Of a DNA stretch of 64,000 nucleotides, positions 46,626 through 58,020 are shown one piece after another. The notes below the pieces were generated by a model, which saw only the letters and a program-made list of their open reading frames with translations, did no database searches and was not told where the DNA came from. The stretch comes from Edolisoma coerulescens. Lineage: Eukaryota > Chordata > Aves > Passeriformes > Campephagidae. Location: NCBI GenBank assembly GCA_013397115.1, contig VWZW01004128.1, forward strand, positions 1,046,437 to 1,110,436. Direction: 5' to 3'. The position numbers and the translations under genes are program-made. Position 1 is the first letter of the stretch, and each line of letters starts with the position of its first letter.

Positions 46626-47320
46626 AAATCGCAGAATGGATTGGGTGGAAAGGGTTATTCAAGGTCATCTAGGTCCAGCCCCTGACCACCTTCCAGGGAC
46701 ACCTTCTGCTATCCCACGTTGCTCCAAGCCCTGTCCAACCTGGCCTGGAACACTCGCAGGGATGGGGCAGCCACAGGTCCTCTGGGCAACCTGTGCCAGG
46801 ACCTCACCATCCTCACAGGGAAGAATTTATTCCTTAACTCTGTATCTACTCGCCTTCATTGTAAAGTCATTCCCCCTTGTACTGTCGCTCCATGCCCTTG
46901 TGAAAAATCCCTCTCAAACTTTCTTGTAGCCCCTTTAGGTACCAGACAGGGCTCTGGAAACTTCTCTTCTCCAGACTGAACAACTCCAACTCTCTCAGCC
47001 TGTCTTCATAGCAGAGGTGCTCCAGCCCTCATGGCCTCCTCTGGCTTTGCTCCAGCAGATCCACATCCTTCTGCTTGTGGACCCCAGGCCTGGATGCCCT
47101 GCTCCAGGTGTGGTCTCAGGAGAGAACAGTACAGGGACAGAACCTTCCCCTCACCTGCTGCCCACACTGCTCTGGAAGAAGCCCAGAACAGGGTTGACTT
47201 TCTGGGCTGCAGGTGCACAATCGCCAGGTCATGTTGAGATTCTCATGCACCAACACCCCCAAGCTGTTTTCCTCCCAAGTGGCTTTGATTCATCCTTGCT
47301 CACTTTTGGCCTGATGGTAA
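46626..47320 (-). pseudogene. CR1 LINE 3' copy, group A, ~695 bp, with ORF2 remnant
   Basis: This is the longest uninterrupted minus-strand copy of the younger groups. It runs from AAAATCGCAGAATGGATTGG through GGGCAACCTGTGCCAGGACC, CAACTCTCTCAGCCTGTCTT, TGGATGCCCTGCTCCAGGTG and, at the far end, CACCAACACCCCCAAGCTG. The minus-strand 70-codon frame (47,006-47,218) reads LSLYCSLLRPHLEQGIQAW, matching the ORF2 segment seen at 29,430-29,500 in the plus-strand copy. Stops and frameshifts follow. The reverse transcriptase core is absent. Confidence 0.92.
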
Positions 47321-47544
47321 CGTTTAAACTAAAATAGGAAGCACTGTGGGCTCCCAAGTTTCTTCATATAGAAAAAGTCACCTTGAGAGCGTGGCTCAGC
47401 TCATTTAACCTCAGGGTTATCTATCTCCTTTACCTAAAGGTCAGGAGAACCCCTCATGCCTGTAACCAGCAGCAGACCTCAAAGTCTCACTCAAGACTCA
47501 TCTAAGATGGGTCTGCACCATGCAACAGAAAAAAACGAAAAGGC

Positions 47545-47699
47545 CCCAAGTCTGCCAGAGGTCAGGAAACATTTGGACAATGCCTACTCAGGAACAGGGT
47601 GTGATTCTTGGGGTGTCCTGTGCAGGGCCAGGAGCTGGACTTGATGATCCTTGTGGGTCCCTTCCAACTCAGGATAGTCTGTGATTCTGTGATTCTGTC
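47545..47699 (+). mobile_element. CR1 LINE 3' fragment, group B
   Basis: It reads GGTCAGGAAACATTTGGACA, TGTCCTGTGCAGGGCCAGGA, GATGATCCTTGTGGGTCCC and the tail CTGTGATTCTGTGATTCTGT. Confidence 0.93.
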
Positions 47700-48027
47700 A
47701 GAGACACAGAACTGTCAGTGCAGCATCATCCCAGTTTGGGACTGAAGGTGACATAGCTGAGCTCAGAGTATCCAGGCTTTTTCGGGGCAATCAAAACCCA
47801 TTCCGTACAACAGCTGGTGATATCTTCCAGTTTCTGCCTCATAAATCTGCCTCTAAGTAAGGTCTTTTTTTTCCATTATTGGCAGCAGAACATCGTCCCA
47901 GACCCTTCCATCTTAATTCTTAAGCCTTTCCAGACTAAATAAATCCATGTCCAATATATAACAATTTATTCTTGCATCACTCTTGCACCATTCTTGCATA
48001 AGGGCTCTGAGCATCCTGAACCGTGAG

Positions 48028-48112
48028 TGGCATCCCTGCCCATGGATGGGGTTTGGAACTTTAACATCACTTCTAACCCAAGCCTTTCTATGATTATATG
48101 GTTCTATAATCA
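48028..48112 (+). mobile_element. CR1 LINE 3' tail, group A, worn
   Basis: It reads GGCATCCCTGCCCATGGATG, TTTGGAACTTTAACATCAC and CTTTCTATGATTATATGGTT. Confidence 0.8.
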
Positions 48113-48439
48113 CAGGTCTCCCTCTGCTTAAGGAATCCTTCTCTGTTCCTGGGGTTCACTTATATTAAAGAATAATCACATTCCATCTGATCTGCCCCTA
48201 TCCCAGGCTGTACAAAACACAAACACTCCCAGGTTTTCCTGCCTGGTAACCCCTCCATGCCACTGGTGGTTGGTCCTTCAGGACCGTCTTGAAGTCATAT
48301 TTGTTGTTTGCGGGAGTGAAGGATTTTGTGCCCTGTTCTGTAAGAGGCCTCATTTCAGTCTCACCAAAGACCTCTCCTGAGAACTGCTCAGCAAGGCAGC
48401 CCTGGGATGTTTGCTTTTCCAGGGCTGTATCATTCTGTG

Positions 48440-49860
48440 ATCAGCAAACACAAAATGCCCTTTTTACTCCCTCATTTTCCACTGCTCCAGCTTCAGAGCC
48501 GATTCTCTTGTTATTAATCCCCACACACACGACCTTACTCTTTGTCCCATTATATTTTTCAGTTCCCCATCCAATTCACCTCACTAATACATCAGTCCTC
48601 TCCTGAATTGCCTGTACCTCCCAGCTTTGTGCTGTCTACAAAAGTCATTAGCAAAGCTCTATTTTTTAAGTCAGGGTCACCAATGGCAACATTAAATAAG
48701 ATTAGTCTGAAGACACAGCATTGTGAAACTCCACTAGAAACTGCCCTGCACACTACAAGTTCTCTTTAGAATCCCAGGTCATTTCTCTTTAGTAGTTACT
48801 TACCACATTAGTATTTTGGAAATGATCCACATTTTCTCCAGTTAATAATATCCCATGTGGCATAATATTGATATTCATTGAAGTCTAAGTGGATTATGTC
48901 TAAAGCATTTTTCTCATCCATAAGAATTGGTTATCCTTTTTAAGGAAAGATATCAGACACAAACAGCCTTTGATAAATCTGTATTTCCTCCCATCTTGAT
49001 TTATTTTCACCTCCTTTGGTCGTTCCTTTTCTTTAATTATTCATTCATTTTTGTTTTTGAGAAGATTTATTCTAAAGCTTGCACATTTCTGGGGCTGGGT
49101 GGTTGCTTTTCTGCACTCATATATGGACGCTATATTTATTATTTGACACACAGATGGAGCCACCCCCAACTTCATACATTTATTAAAGAGCTTTGAGATG
49201 GAGCACTGATTTCCTGAGCCAGCTCTTTCAAATATCAAGGATGCTGATTACCCGGCTCTGTATCTCCTCCCTTCTCCCTGGCTAAATGAAACTAGTTTAG
49301 AGAGTTTTGTTTCCACTTTGGTAATAGAAATTTCCATGTCCACAGTCCTTTTCCCATTAATCATCTTGTCTTTCCTTAGCAGGTTCCACAGCAGAAAACT
49401 TTCAGAAAACAGAGATGAAGTAGACCTTAAACTGCAGGGTCATATTTCCATTATCTTCAATGTCTGCCCTGTATTTCTTATTCTACATTTTCTTTCTGTT
49501 TTCATGTTTAAGTGCTGAAGAATCCTTGCTCTGTATTTTAATTTTCCTTGTGAGGATTAATCTGAATTAACTTTTAGGAATGCTCATGCTATTCCTGCAT
49601 TTCTGAGCTCAAAAATGCAGTTTCCTCTCCTGAGCTTTTTGCTCTTTGTAAGGTCTCTTCTTAATCCCGCTTCTCTATTAAGGTGATTTCAGTTGAAGCA
49701 GTTCCCCTTTCGAGGACCCTGATAAATCTCATCTTTGCAAAACACAGGTTGCAGAACACCTGTGGTGGTTTTGGGGTTTTTTTTTCACCTGCCAGGAACC
49801 AGATTTTTACTGAACCTTGAAATTGTTGCCTAAAGGACACACCTCCATCCTCTCCCATTA
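48440..49860 (-). mobile_element. Old CR1 LINE copy (sauropsid-type), ~1.4 kb of ORF2
   Basis: Antisense of the ORF2 region, diverged but in the right order: GCTGTCTACAAAAGTCATTAG; GTGAAACTCCACTAGAAACTG; ATCCCATGTGGCATAATATT; GAAGTCTAAGTGGATTATGT; GAAAGATATCAGACACAAAC; TTTGATAAATCTGTATTTCC; GGGCTGGGTGGTTGCTTTTC; and TTTCCTTGTGAGGATTAATC near 49,545. These match the order I know from old CR1 copies in turtles, where the segment encodes reverse transcriptase. No frame longer than about 90 codons remains. The left boundary is uncertain by up to 100 bases. Confidence 0.7.
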
Positions 49861-49903
49861 TATTACCGCTTATATTTCACTAAAGTCTTATTCAAATGTT
49901 TAA

Positions 49904-50338
49904 AATAGAATCATAAAATATCCTGAGCTGGAAGGGACCCATAAGGATCATCGAGTCCAACTCCTGGCCTTGCACAGGACACCCCAAGAATCCCACCCTG
50001 TGCCTGATAGCATTGTCCAAATGTGTCTTAAGCTCTACCAGGCCTGGGGCTGTGACCACTTCCCTGGGGAGCTGTTCCATTGCTAAATCACCCTACGGAT
50101 AAAGAACTTTTTCCTGATATCCAACCTAAACCTCCCCTGACACAGCTTCAGGCCATTCCCTCAGGCTCTATAAGGTCACCAGAGAGAAGAGATCAGTGCC
50201 TGCCCCTCCACTGCCCCTCATGAGGAAGCTGCAGACCCCAAGGAGGTCTCCCCTCAGCCTCCTCCAAGCTGAACAAGCCACGTGACCTCAGCCACTCTTC
50301 ATATGGCTTCCCCTCCAGACCCTTCACCATCTTCATAG
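49904..50338 (-). mobile_element. CR1 LINE 3' fragment, group B, ~435 bp
   Basis: It starts ATAGAATCATAAAATATCCT and runs through AAGGATCATCGAGTCCAAC, CACAGGACACCCCAAGAATC, CCACTTCCCTGGGGAGCTG, CTGATATCCAACCTAAACC and CAGACCCTTCACCATCTTCA. The minus-strand frame shows LPREVVTAPGLVELK. It inserted into or beside the old CR1 that ends near 49,860. Confidence 0.94.
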
Positions 50339-50765
50339 TAAATGAATTATTTCAGTAGCAGGAATCACCTTGAATACAAAAAGAAAGCAATCACTGTTTT
50401 TATTTACGAGTGTATAATTTTTTTTTCCCTGGAATAAGTTACCACTGCACCACATAGGATTTTCTAATTATTGAAGTTTCCATAACCACATGGGGCTATG
50501 GTGCCATTCAGAGCTCAGGTTTCATGTCACCCTTACTTGGTCCAGCTCCAGGCTGCTGCTAGAAGTGATTCCCAACCTTTCTGCTGCCCCCAACTACACA
50601 ACTGCTCAGCCAAACTTGGGCAGGCACAAGAATGTGCAGCAAGTGGGAAGTGGGAATGTGCAGAACAGCTGGGAAGTGGAAGGAGCAGGACCAGCTGCAT
50701 TTCTGGTGGCAGCCCACATTGAGACCAGAGTATAACACAGATCAGAACACTAAGTCAGGAGCATT
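50339..50765. other. Unique non-coding DNA with a short tandem duplication
   Basis: Nothing recognised except the imperfect duplication at 50,631-50,680. Confidence 0.6.
50631..50680. repeat. Imperfect tandem duplication, ~24-26-bp unit, 2 copies
   Basis: AATGTGCAGCAAGTGGGAAG at 50,631 is followed by a second version starting AATGTGCAGAACAGCTGGGA at 50,655. It is a local duplication with a small insertion in the second copy. Confidence 0.75.
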
Positions 50766-50880
50766 TAAAACACTCTCAGGCACATGGTGGGATTCTTGGT
50801 GTCCTGTGCAGGGCCAGGAGCTGGACTCGATGATCCTTGTGGGTCCCTTTCAACTCAGGATATTCTATGATATTCTATAC
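50766..50880 (+). mobile_element. CR1 LINE 3' fragment, group B
   Basis: It reads CACTCTCAGGCACATGGTGG, GTGCAGGGCCAGGAGCTGGA, GATGATCCTTGTGGGTCCC and the tail ATTCTATGATATTCTATA. Confidence 0.93.
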
Positions 50881-51729
50881 TCCCAATAAATGCAACAAGT
50901 GGCCCACATTTAATTCTGTTGTGTTTGAAATTATATCACTTTAAGATTAAGAGGTCTGGCTCATTCAAGCACCAATTCATTAATATCTTAAGCTAGTGGA
51001 CTATGAAAAACATTTTCCAAAGTTAATCATTCTCCCTTTTTTGCATTTATCATGCTGATGAATGCAGGTATCCTCTCTCCATTTCTCTACCCCAGCACTG
51101 TATTATCTCAATGGCCTGCAGGTGTGTGGATTTGTATCTCATTTTATCAAATCAGTCTGAGAAAAATAAAAAGAATACACTAACTCATTAAAATTAGAGT
51201 GCCAGCCTCACTCTGATTTCACATTCTTTAATCAGGCTGATCAATAGACTTCAGCTCCAATCTCCAAACAGATAAATAACAAAGTAAAACAATTTCCAAA
51301 AAAAGTTTTATTCTGATGATATGCAAGTAGATGAAAACACTAATTTCGATTTTATATAAAGCCTTCAGGATGCATTATTCAAAAGCACTTTGTGAACTGA
51401 AGTAGGAAATTGATCCAGGGATTATTGACTCAGTAGAAGTTCTTCCATTGGCTTCACATTAACGCTGGACCAGGATTGGAATGCAGCTGATTCAGCACTG
51501 AAGCGCAGCCACTTCTAATGCAGGGTGGAGGTGCTATTCAACAGCACAACAACACCAATTGTTGTGTAAAATTTTGGGACACGCTGTCTTAATGAGTTAT
51601 ATTGTGATTTGAATTCTTGCTGAAATTTAAGCGGGCAGAATAAAACTCTTCAGCTTGTTACTCAGCCTAAGACTAAGACTAAGATGTCCTTTCTTAACTA
51701 TCCTCATCTGTCCTACTGACTGCAAGTGA
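50881..51729. other. Unique AT-rich non-coding DNA
   Basis: No gene or repeat recognised. Confidence 0.6.
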
Positions 51730-52070
51730 TCATGGAATAGTTTGGGTTGGAAGGGACCTTAAAGATCCTCTAGTTCCAATCCCTCTGCCATGGGCAGGGA
51801 CACCTTCCATGAGACCAAGCTGCTCCATCCAACCTGGCTTTGGACACTTCCAGGGGTGGGGCAACCACAGCTTCTCTGGGCAACCTGTGCCAGGGCCTCA
51901 GCACCCTCTCAGGGAAGAATTTCTTCCAAATATCCCATCTAACCCAGTCTCTGACAGTGGGAAGCTGTTCCCCCTCATCCTATCACTCCATGCCCTTGTT
52001 CAAAATGCCTCTCCAGCACTTTTGGAGCTCCTTTAGCTGCTGAAGGGTGCTCTAAGGTCCCCCCAGAGCA
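51730..52070 (-). mobile_element. CR1 LINE 3' fragment, group A, left part of a broken copy
   Basis: It runs from ATCATGGAATAGTTTGGGTT through TGCCATGGGCAGGGACACC, CAGGGAAGAATTTCTTCC and GCTCTAAGGTCCCCCCAGAG, and stops abruptly at about 52,070. In the copy at 27,691-28,245 the next 139 bases (28,012-28,150) follow at this point. Here they are missing and an LTR begins. Confidence 0.93.
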
Positions 52071-52333
52071 TGGAGGGGTGGGGAAAAGGTGTTTTTAAGA
52101 TTTGGGTTTATTTCTCATTATCGTACTCTGATTTCATTGGTAATAAATTCAATTAGTATTTGCCAAGTTGAGTCTGTTTTGCCCATGATAGTGATTGGTG
52201 AGTGTCTACTCCCTATCCTTATCTCACATCATGAGTCATTGTATTTTCTCTCCCCTGTCCAGTTGAAGAAGGGGAGTGACTGAGCGGCTTTGGTGGGCAC
52301 CTGGTGTCCATCCAGGATCAACCCACCACCACA
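52071..52333. mobile_element. Truncated ERV LTR inside a CR1 copy
   Basis: The segment carries a well-known songbird LTR end: GTGTTTTTAAGATTTGGGTT, TTTCTCATTATCGTACTCTG, GAGTCTGTTTTGCCCATGAT, AGTGACTGAGCGGCTTTGG and the terminus CAACCCACCACCACA at 52,319-52,333. One terminus (CA on this strand, TG on the other) is intact. The other end is missing, since the LTR is cut at GGGGTGGGGAAAAGG. Full LTRs of this type are longer, around a kilobase as I recall. I think the intact end is the 5' (TG) end of a minus-strand LTR, but orientation is not certain. Confidence 0.8.
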
Positions 52334-52415
52334 GAGTGCTCCAGGTGGGGTTTCACCAGAGCAGAGAGGGAGAATCACCTCCCTCGACCAGCTGGCCACA
52401 CTGCTTCAGATAAGA
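52334..52415 (-). mobile_element. CR1 LINE fragment, group A, right part of the broken copy
   Basis: Directly after the LTR terminus the CR1 resumes: CTCCAGGTGGGGTTTCACCA, GAATCACCTCCCTCGACCAG and CTGGCCACACTGCTTCAGA. The same words occur at 28,151-28,220 in the unbroken copy, in the same orientation. Confidence 0.9.
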
Positions 52416-53689
52416 GGAACTTTAACTAACTCAGGATCCAGGGATTCCCTGTAACACAGCGTCCTTCTGGCCACAAACTGGAACATCTGTTCAGCTCTGA
52501 AGCAGAGAAAGCTTTTACCTGGTTGATGCCTCTTTTGCATCATCCAGCCTCTTCCTTGGAGGTCTGCCATCGATGACAGCTTTGAAATGGCTGAATAATC
52601 AGGACATTTTAAGGAAGTAAATTTAGGAAAGGTGGGGATGAGGCACTAAAAATGCCCAGACACCGCAGCACAGACCTAGGTGTAACGTGCCAGTCTCAGA
52701 GCTGTTGGGTGTCCTCTCCAGTCAGAAGCACTTCATAGACCTGTGCTCATCTCTCCCACTCACAGAACATAAAGAACAAAGCTGTCCTAATGAGAGCAGA
52801 GTTTATTTGCACTTAGCATTTATCTCCTTTTTGAAAAAGGATGCTCAGGCTGAAAGGAATCAGTGATAAAATCTCTCCTCTGAAACATACAGCTGTAGCT
52901 CACTACAATAGTTAGTAAAAGCTCATTTTTCAGAAGAAAGGCAAAGTAATTTTCCAATCCTTGGGCAATCTATTCAAGAGCAGGGATGAGGCTCAACAAC
53001 ATTACAGAGGGCATCCACCGAGGGAGGTAACCTCTATTATTTCATCGGACACCCTCTAGGAAAAAGCTCTTCCATGTGAGGATTAGGGAAATTCAAGCAA
53101 ATTCCCTCTTCTTTATCACGTCAGACATGAATGTTTTGTTTAACCTTAAAGGTCCTCTGCAGTACATTTTTACACCCTTTTGACGCTCTCCCCCAAGAGG
53201 TTGCCTAGGATCCCCTCTTTCATGAGCTGCAATGTCATGTCGCTTTTTTGGCTGTTCCTTCATTGGCTTTATGGAGCTTTAGGGCCCTTTTTCCACACAA
53301 AAGCACAGCTTTGCCTAGCAGGATAGAAAGCAGCTTTAACCCAGCTGCACGATTAGCACATTTTTCTAGGACATGGGAATGGTGGATTGGAAACTTCCCA
53401 ACCTGTGAGACTTGAGTCCAAACCACCCACTTCCTATGCAAGGAAGATAATCCCTATTATACTACAAAAAGGACAGATTTTGCATTACCAGACAGTCAGG
53501 ACTGTGTCATTGATGATCATTACATGCACCCAGAACATGGTTTTGAGATGAGCTTCCCTGGGGTGTTGGAGAAGAGAACCAGAGTCCTGCATCTCATGAA
53601 GTGCTGGTAAGGAACTGCTCAGCTCTGCAGAGAGAACAGCACCTCTGGATATGCACCGGAGAAAAATTTAGACATCTAACATTCAATAT
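52416..53689. other. Unique non-coding DNA
   Basis: No gene recognised. Nothing repeat-like stands out. Confidence 0.6.
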
Positions 53690-53815
53690 TTCTTATCCCT
53701 GGACTCCCTATCCCTGGGGGTGTTAAACACCAGGTTGGATGGGGCTCTGAGGAACCTGGTCTAGTGGAAGATGTTCCTGCCCATGGAAATGACATGATCT
53801 TTAAAGTCCCTGTAG
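53690..53815 (+). mobile_element. CR1 LINE 3' fragment, group A, worn, tail lost
   Basis: It reads GGACTCCCTATCCCTGGGGG, CCAGGTTGGATGGGGCTCTG, AACCTGGTCTAGTGGAAGAT and GATCTTTAAAGTCCC. The ATTCTATGA tail is not visible. Confidence 0.88.
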
Positions 53816-53879
53816 AAGTGTAGAAGATAAAGGGGGCTGATGTTTATCCCTCAAACACCAATAGCTGCATAACAGTGGA

Positions 53880-54480
53880 GCCAGCCAAGGACTGTTGTGG
53901 CTGGAGGAAAGGGCTATATGGAGGCAGGGCAGCACTTTTTGGGACAAACATCCTTGTTCTGGGTCCTGGAGATGAGCACAACACAACAAAGCCCAAGCAC
54001 AGGAATGAGGTCAAGAATCGGGGTAAGGAGGGTCAAGACCATCCAAGATCCCGGAAGCCTCCGACCCATTTCCAGACAAGTCTAGAAGAACAGGCTGTGG
54101 ATGAAAACTGATTTGCACAGAAAGTGAGGAATTTATCTCCAGTGTGGGGAAAAATTATCTACAAAAATGTACCCCCAGGAAGCCTGAGCGCATGGGCACC
54201 CCAGGACTCTGGACACCCCATCAGTTGGATCAACGCTGGAGACAGCGCTGGTGATTCCTTTCTTTTCCTTTTCCCTTTCATTTTCCCTTTCCCCCTCTTT
54301 AATTAATCTCTCCCACTTCTCTTCCACTCTACTCATTTATCCAGACCCCACTGCCAGTACTTACACAGGAGGTCAGGGAGTAACTTATATCAATTTCTAT
54401 GCCAAGTGTGCAATTTGCCAACAAAACTTTTTAAACTTTGTCTGACTATTGCTGTTCCTTTTGACCAGGAACTTGCACAA
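53880..54480 (+). mobile_element. Probable ERV LTR of a second type
   Basis: The layout is that of avian retroviral LTRs I know: CCGGAAGCCTCCGACCCATT, AAAGTGAGGAATTTATCTCC, GTTGGATCAACGCTGGAGAC, GCTGGTGATTCCTTTC leading into a pyrimidine tract (54,257-54,300), TATGCCAAGTGTGCAATTTG and CTTTTGACCAGGAACTTGCA. Exact TG...CA ends, TATA box and duplication are not clear, so both boundaries are approximate. Confidence 0.5.
54257..54300 (+). repeat. Pyrimidine tract within the probable LTR
   Basis: 44 bases of TTTCC and TTTCCC units with a single A. Confidence 0.85.
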
Positions 54481-56093
54481 ATCTTGAGTGCTCTCTTTCC
54501 CTTAAGGATGGGACATCACAGTTCCAAATATTATAAGACTCTAATAAGAAAAACATTGACATTTATGGACACAGGTGCCTAAAAAAACCCTGTAAGAAAT
54601 CTTTTCTCAGACAGTTTTGCAGAGTAACCATCCCAACCTTCTTCATGAAACAGGACCCAATTCCTAAAATTTCTTAATTTGGATCTTATTCCCAGTGCTA
54701 GAAAGCAACCAGAGATCCAATCAATATTGGCAACCTGTACTACAAGCACCTTGTTAGTCAAAGTGCTTCGTGTGGGTCTGGGTGATATCTTGTTGTCTGA
54801 TTTCTTGCTCCCACTATTGCTAAATGCAGTCACGACACTGAGAAATTTTAGGAGGAATTTTAGCAACATAAATAAGGGCAAAGGAAAGCATATTTTCCTG
54901 ATCACAAACTATCTGCCAACCACTCAGATGGGAGGGGAGGAGCTGATTTAGGCTGCTAAATTTAATAAAAGCATATGTTCTTGGGCTTTGCAGTGGGATA
55001 TCCTTAAATCTCCCTTACCTTGTCTCCTTTCCATGTCGTTACAAAGGTTAAACCACATTGAAAGGTTCTTGTTTCAATACCATGCAATATTTTTTCTCTG
55101 CTTCCTCCAGAGGAATCATACAGATACCTCCATCAATAATATATTAAGACCATTTGCAAGAGGACAGCAAAATTAAGATGCTTGGAGGGTCTATCAGGAA
55201 AGTAGTTATCACTTATTGAAGGTATTAAGAAATATAAGATGATGGCATTTACCATTAGAAGACATAGAGGTATATGGAAGATTAGAAGAGGCACACGATG
55301 AGGAGCCTGTGGTCACAACCCAAATAGGCATCAGTGACACAGGTAAGGGAGGTCCTGTGTGTGGAAGCAAAAATTAGGCTCCTAGAAAGGAAACCAAAAG
55401 GAAGGTGATGTTCTATGAAGTGCTTCCTTATCTCTTGCAGCTCCAGGGAGACTGGTGGAGAGGCAGAGCGTGAGTGCAAGACAATTTCAGGCTCATATGA
55501 CACGTGTAGAGTGTCAAAATCCAGTACAGGAGGGAGAGAGTTCACCTGAGGCATTACCACTTAAAAACAGGGAGGCTGGGAGGGAGCTTTCAGAGTGGGG
55601 AGTGAGGGAAGCCAAACCAGAGCATACGGTTTGGGATGACATTTCTAAAGATGAAGACACAAACGTAGGTACCTCTCAATGAAGAATAGGTCATGGGAAG
55701 TAAATAATCAAAGAGCAAATGGAAAACAAAAAGAATGACATTTGAAAAGGTTGTCAAGACAGGAGCTAATGTGGCAGTAGGTGTTTCACTATGTAAATGC
55801 TGGAAACCTCAGAAATGCAGGCGATGGAACCGGCCTTTCTGAGCCTGAGTAAGAGATGGAAATGCACAGATGAAAAACTTGGACTTGATTGAAAACAATC
55901 AAAGGGACACTGTATCAGATAAGCCATATGCTGGCAGGAGAGAGGAAAACACATCAACAAGAATCACTGTGAACTGAAACTCCAAGCCAAGATGGAACAA
56001 TGCACTCTTGGGGCAAGAGACCTTCCTACACACCTGTACAGAGGTAGCAACTGATGCCAAAAAACCCAAAAAGTAGCAATGGTAGGAAGTGGA
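54481..56093. other. Unidentified non-coding DNA downstream of the probable LTR
   Basis: No gene is recognised. It might include degraded ERV internal sequence. The only retrovirus-like hint is one short protease-like motif at about 54,558-54,584, immediately followed by a stop, which I do not accept as evidence by itself. Frames of up to 108 codons (54,579-54,905 minus) have no domain. Confidence 0.45.
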
Positions 56094-56715
56094 ATCGTAA
56101 AATCATAGAATGGGTTGGGTTGCAAGGGACATTAAAGGTCATCTCATTCAATACCCTTGCCATGGTCAGGGACACTTTCCACTATCCCAGGTTGCTCCAA
56201 GCCCTGTCCAAGCTGGCCTTGAACATTTCCAGGGATGAGGCAGCCACAGCTTCTCTGGGCACCCTGTGCCAGGGCCTCAGCACCTTCATGGGAAGAATTT
56301 CTTCCAAACATCCAGTTTAAATGTCTCAGCTTTCAGTTTAAAAGAAATACTCCTTGTTCTGTCACAATAGGCCCTGGTAAAAAGTCTTTCCTATGAGCTC
56401 CCTTTAGGTACTGGAAAGGGCTCTAAGGTCTCCCTTCTTTGCTCAGTTGGGCTGAACAATCCCAACTCTCTCAACCTGTCTCTACAGCAGAGGTGCTCCA
56501 GTTCTCTGGGCATCTTCATCTCCTCCTCTGGACTCATTCCAACAAGTCCACATCCTCTTTATCTCAGGGTCCCCAGAGCTGGAAACAGAAGTCCAGGTAG
56601 GTTCTCACCAGAGTGGGGTAGATGGGCAGAATCCCCTCCATTGACACGCCAGCCACGCTTCTTCTGCTGCAGCCCAGGACATGGCTTCTCATCCACCAGC
56701 ATTCCAGGTGATTTC
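56094..56715 (-). mobile_element. CR1 LINE 3' fragment, group A, ~620 bp
   Basis: It starts GTAAAATCATAGAATGGGTT and runs through GGTCAGGGACACTTTCCACT, GGGAAGAATTTCTTCCAAAC, CAATCCCAACTCTCTCAACC, GTCCCCAGAGCTGGAAAC, GCAGCCCAGGACATGGC and CTTCTCATCCACCAGCATTC. The right part is more worn. Confidence 0.93.
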
Positions 56716-57189
56716 AGTTCCCTCCATGGAGACTGAGAAAAGGTCACATCTGAGTCTGAAGCAGCAGCTGGTGGCTGATCCCAGAGGAAGATACATAACC
56801 CCCGGGTCGCTATAAAAATCTAGTTCAAAATCTCATCATGAAGTCAGCAACCGGCAGCAAATTCCAAAATGTACCTTGCATCAACATCCCAATGGGAACA
56901 AAGGGGCTGAGAATCCACCAAAACTCTGTGCAAATCTAGCAGCAGGACTGGGTAGAAATAAGCTCTTAAAGGAAAGTTAAAAGGGGAAGTTAAAGGAATT
57001 AAATCCTTACAGGTGTTGACAGTACTGTCAGGGTGTTGAGTAGGAAACAAGCCACTGGTGTGCTGCTGGTTTGCTCATGGAGAAAAAATTGAGCCAGCAT
57101 GGTTGAACAGGAGGGTAAAACTGATATTAGAAATATGAAGAAATATGGAAGAAACAGGGGTGATAAACATCCCAGACCCTCTTTGAGAG
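56716..57189. other. Unique non-coding DNA
   Basis: Nothing recognised. Confidence 0.55.
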
Positions 57190-58020
57190 GATTCAGGAAA
57201 GAGCCTGCCTGAAAAAAAAAAGTTTGGATTTAAAAGACAGAATAATCACAGACAAAACAGCAGGGCTGGATATATTTACCCAAGAGTTTTACAGCAAATA
57301 AAAAATTAAATATCTGAATTATTAACAACAATGTGCAATGTTTCACTTAAAGTGTCCCTGGTATGTGGAGACTGGAGAGGATCCAGAACAGATCCAGGGA
57401 ACTGCAAACTTATAAACCTGACATCTGAACCAGACAAATTATCTGAAAACTTGATGAAGGAAGGTAAAAAGGTTTCACTTCTGGTTAACTGCATCTTACA
57501 GAATTCTTGGGGTTTTTTAATGGGTTAACAGGGTGTCAATAACCCAGGAAATAAAATTATTTTGGATGTCAGAAAAAAAGTTTAACAAAAGGTATTTAAA
57601 GGAAATAAGCAGCCTTGGGATAAGATCACCCTCTTATCTGGTCTTGACTGATACAAAGAATCTTTTAAAGGCAGGAAGCAAAGGGTGCAAGCAAAAATTT
57701 GGTTTCCTCTAGTGCAAGGACTCGTGTCTTTAAATGAAGGTAATGGGAATTAAAATAAAAAAAAAGAAGAAAATTCTTCATGCAGCCAGTGTCAGCCATG
57801 AAAAACATAAATGGACATTTTTATGGGCTTAAATCTGGGCGGGGAGCTGGAGGAAGGAGTCAGCAAGGATCACAATAGGGCCAGGAAATCTTGGAACTGA
57901 AAGCAGTTGGAGATTGGCAGAGTGGTCACAAGAATCTCCCCTGTGCTCTTTTGGCACCCACTGTTGGTCATGGGAGGAAAAGACGGGTCAAATGTACCTG
58001 GGTCTGAAACAACACTGACT
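57190..58020 (+). pseudogene. Old CR1 LINE copy (sauropsid-type), ORF2 to near the 3' end
   Basis: The plus strand follows old CR1 ORF2: CAGGGCTGGATATATTTACC, CAAGAGTTTTACAGCAAAT, CTTATAAACCTGACATCTGA, AGACAAATTATCTGAAAAC, CAGAATTCTTGGGGTTTTT, TTGGGATAAGATCACCC, and finally ACTGTTGGTCATGGGAGG with TGTACCTGGGTCTGAAACA, like the 3' end of such elements. It encodes no intact protein and its frames are short. In intact copies this is the reverse transcriptase region. The part 57,720-57,950 is poorly matched. Confidence 0.6.

Noticed and set aside
54558..54584. Protease-like D-T-G-A motif as proof of a retroviral pol gene
   Set aside because: A four-residue motif is expected about once by chance in six frames of this window. 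It is followed at once by a stop, and no further pol similarity is recognised.
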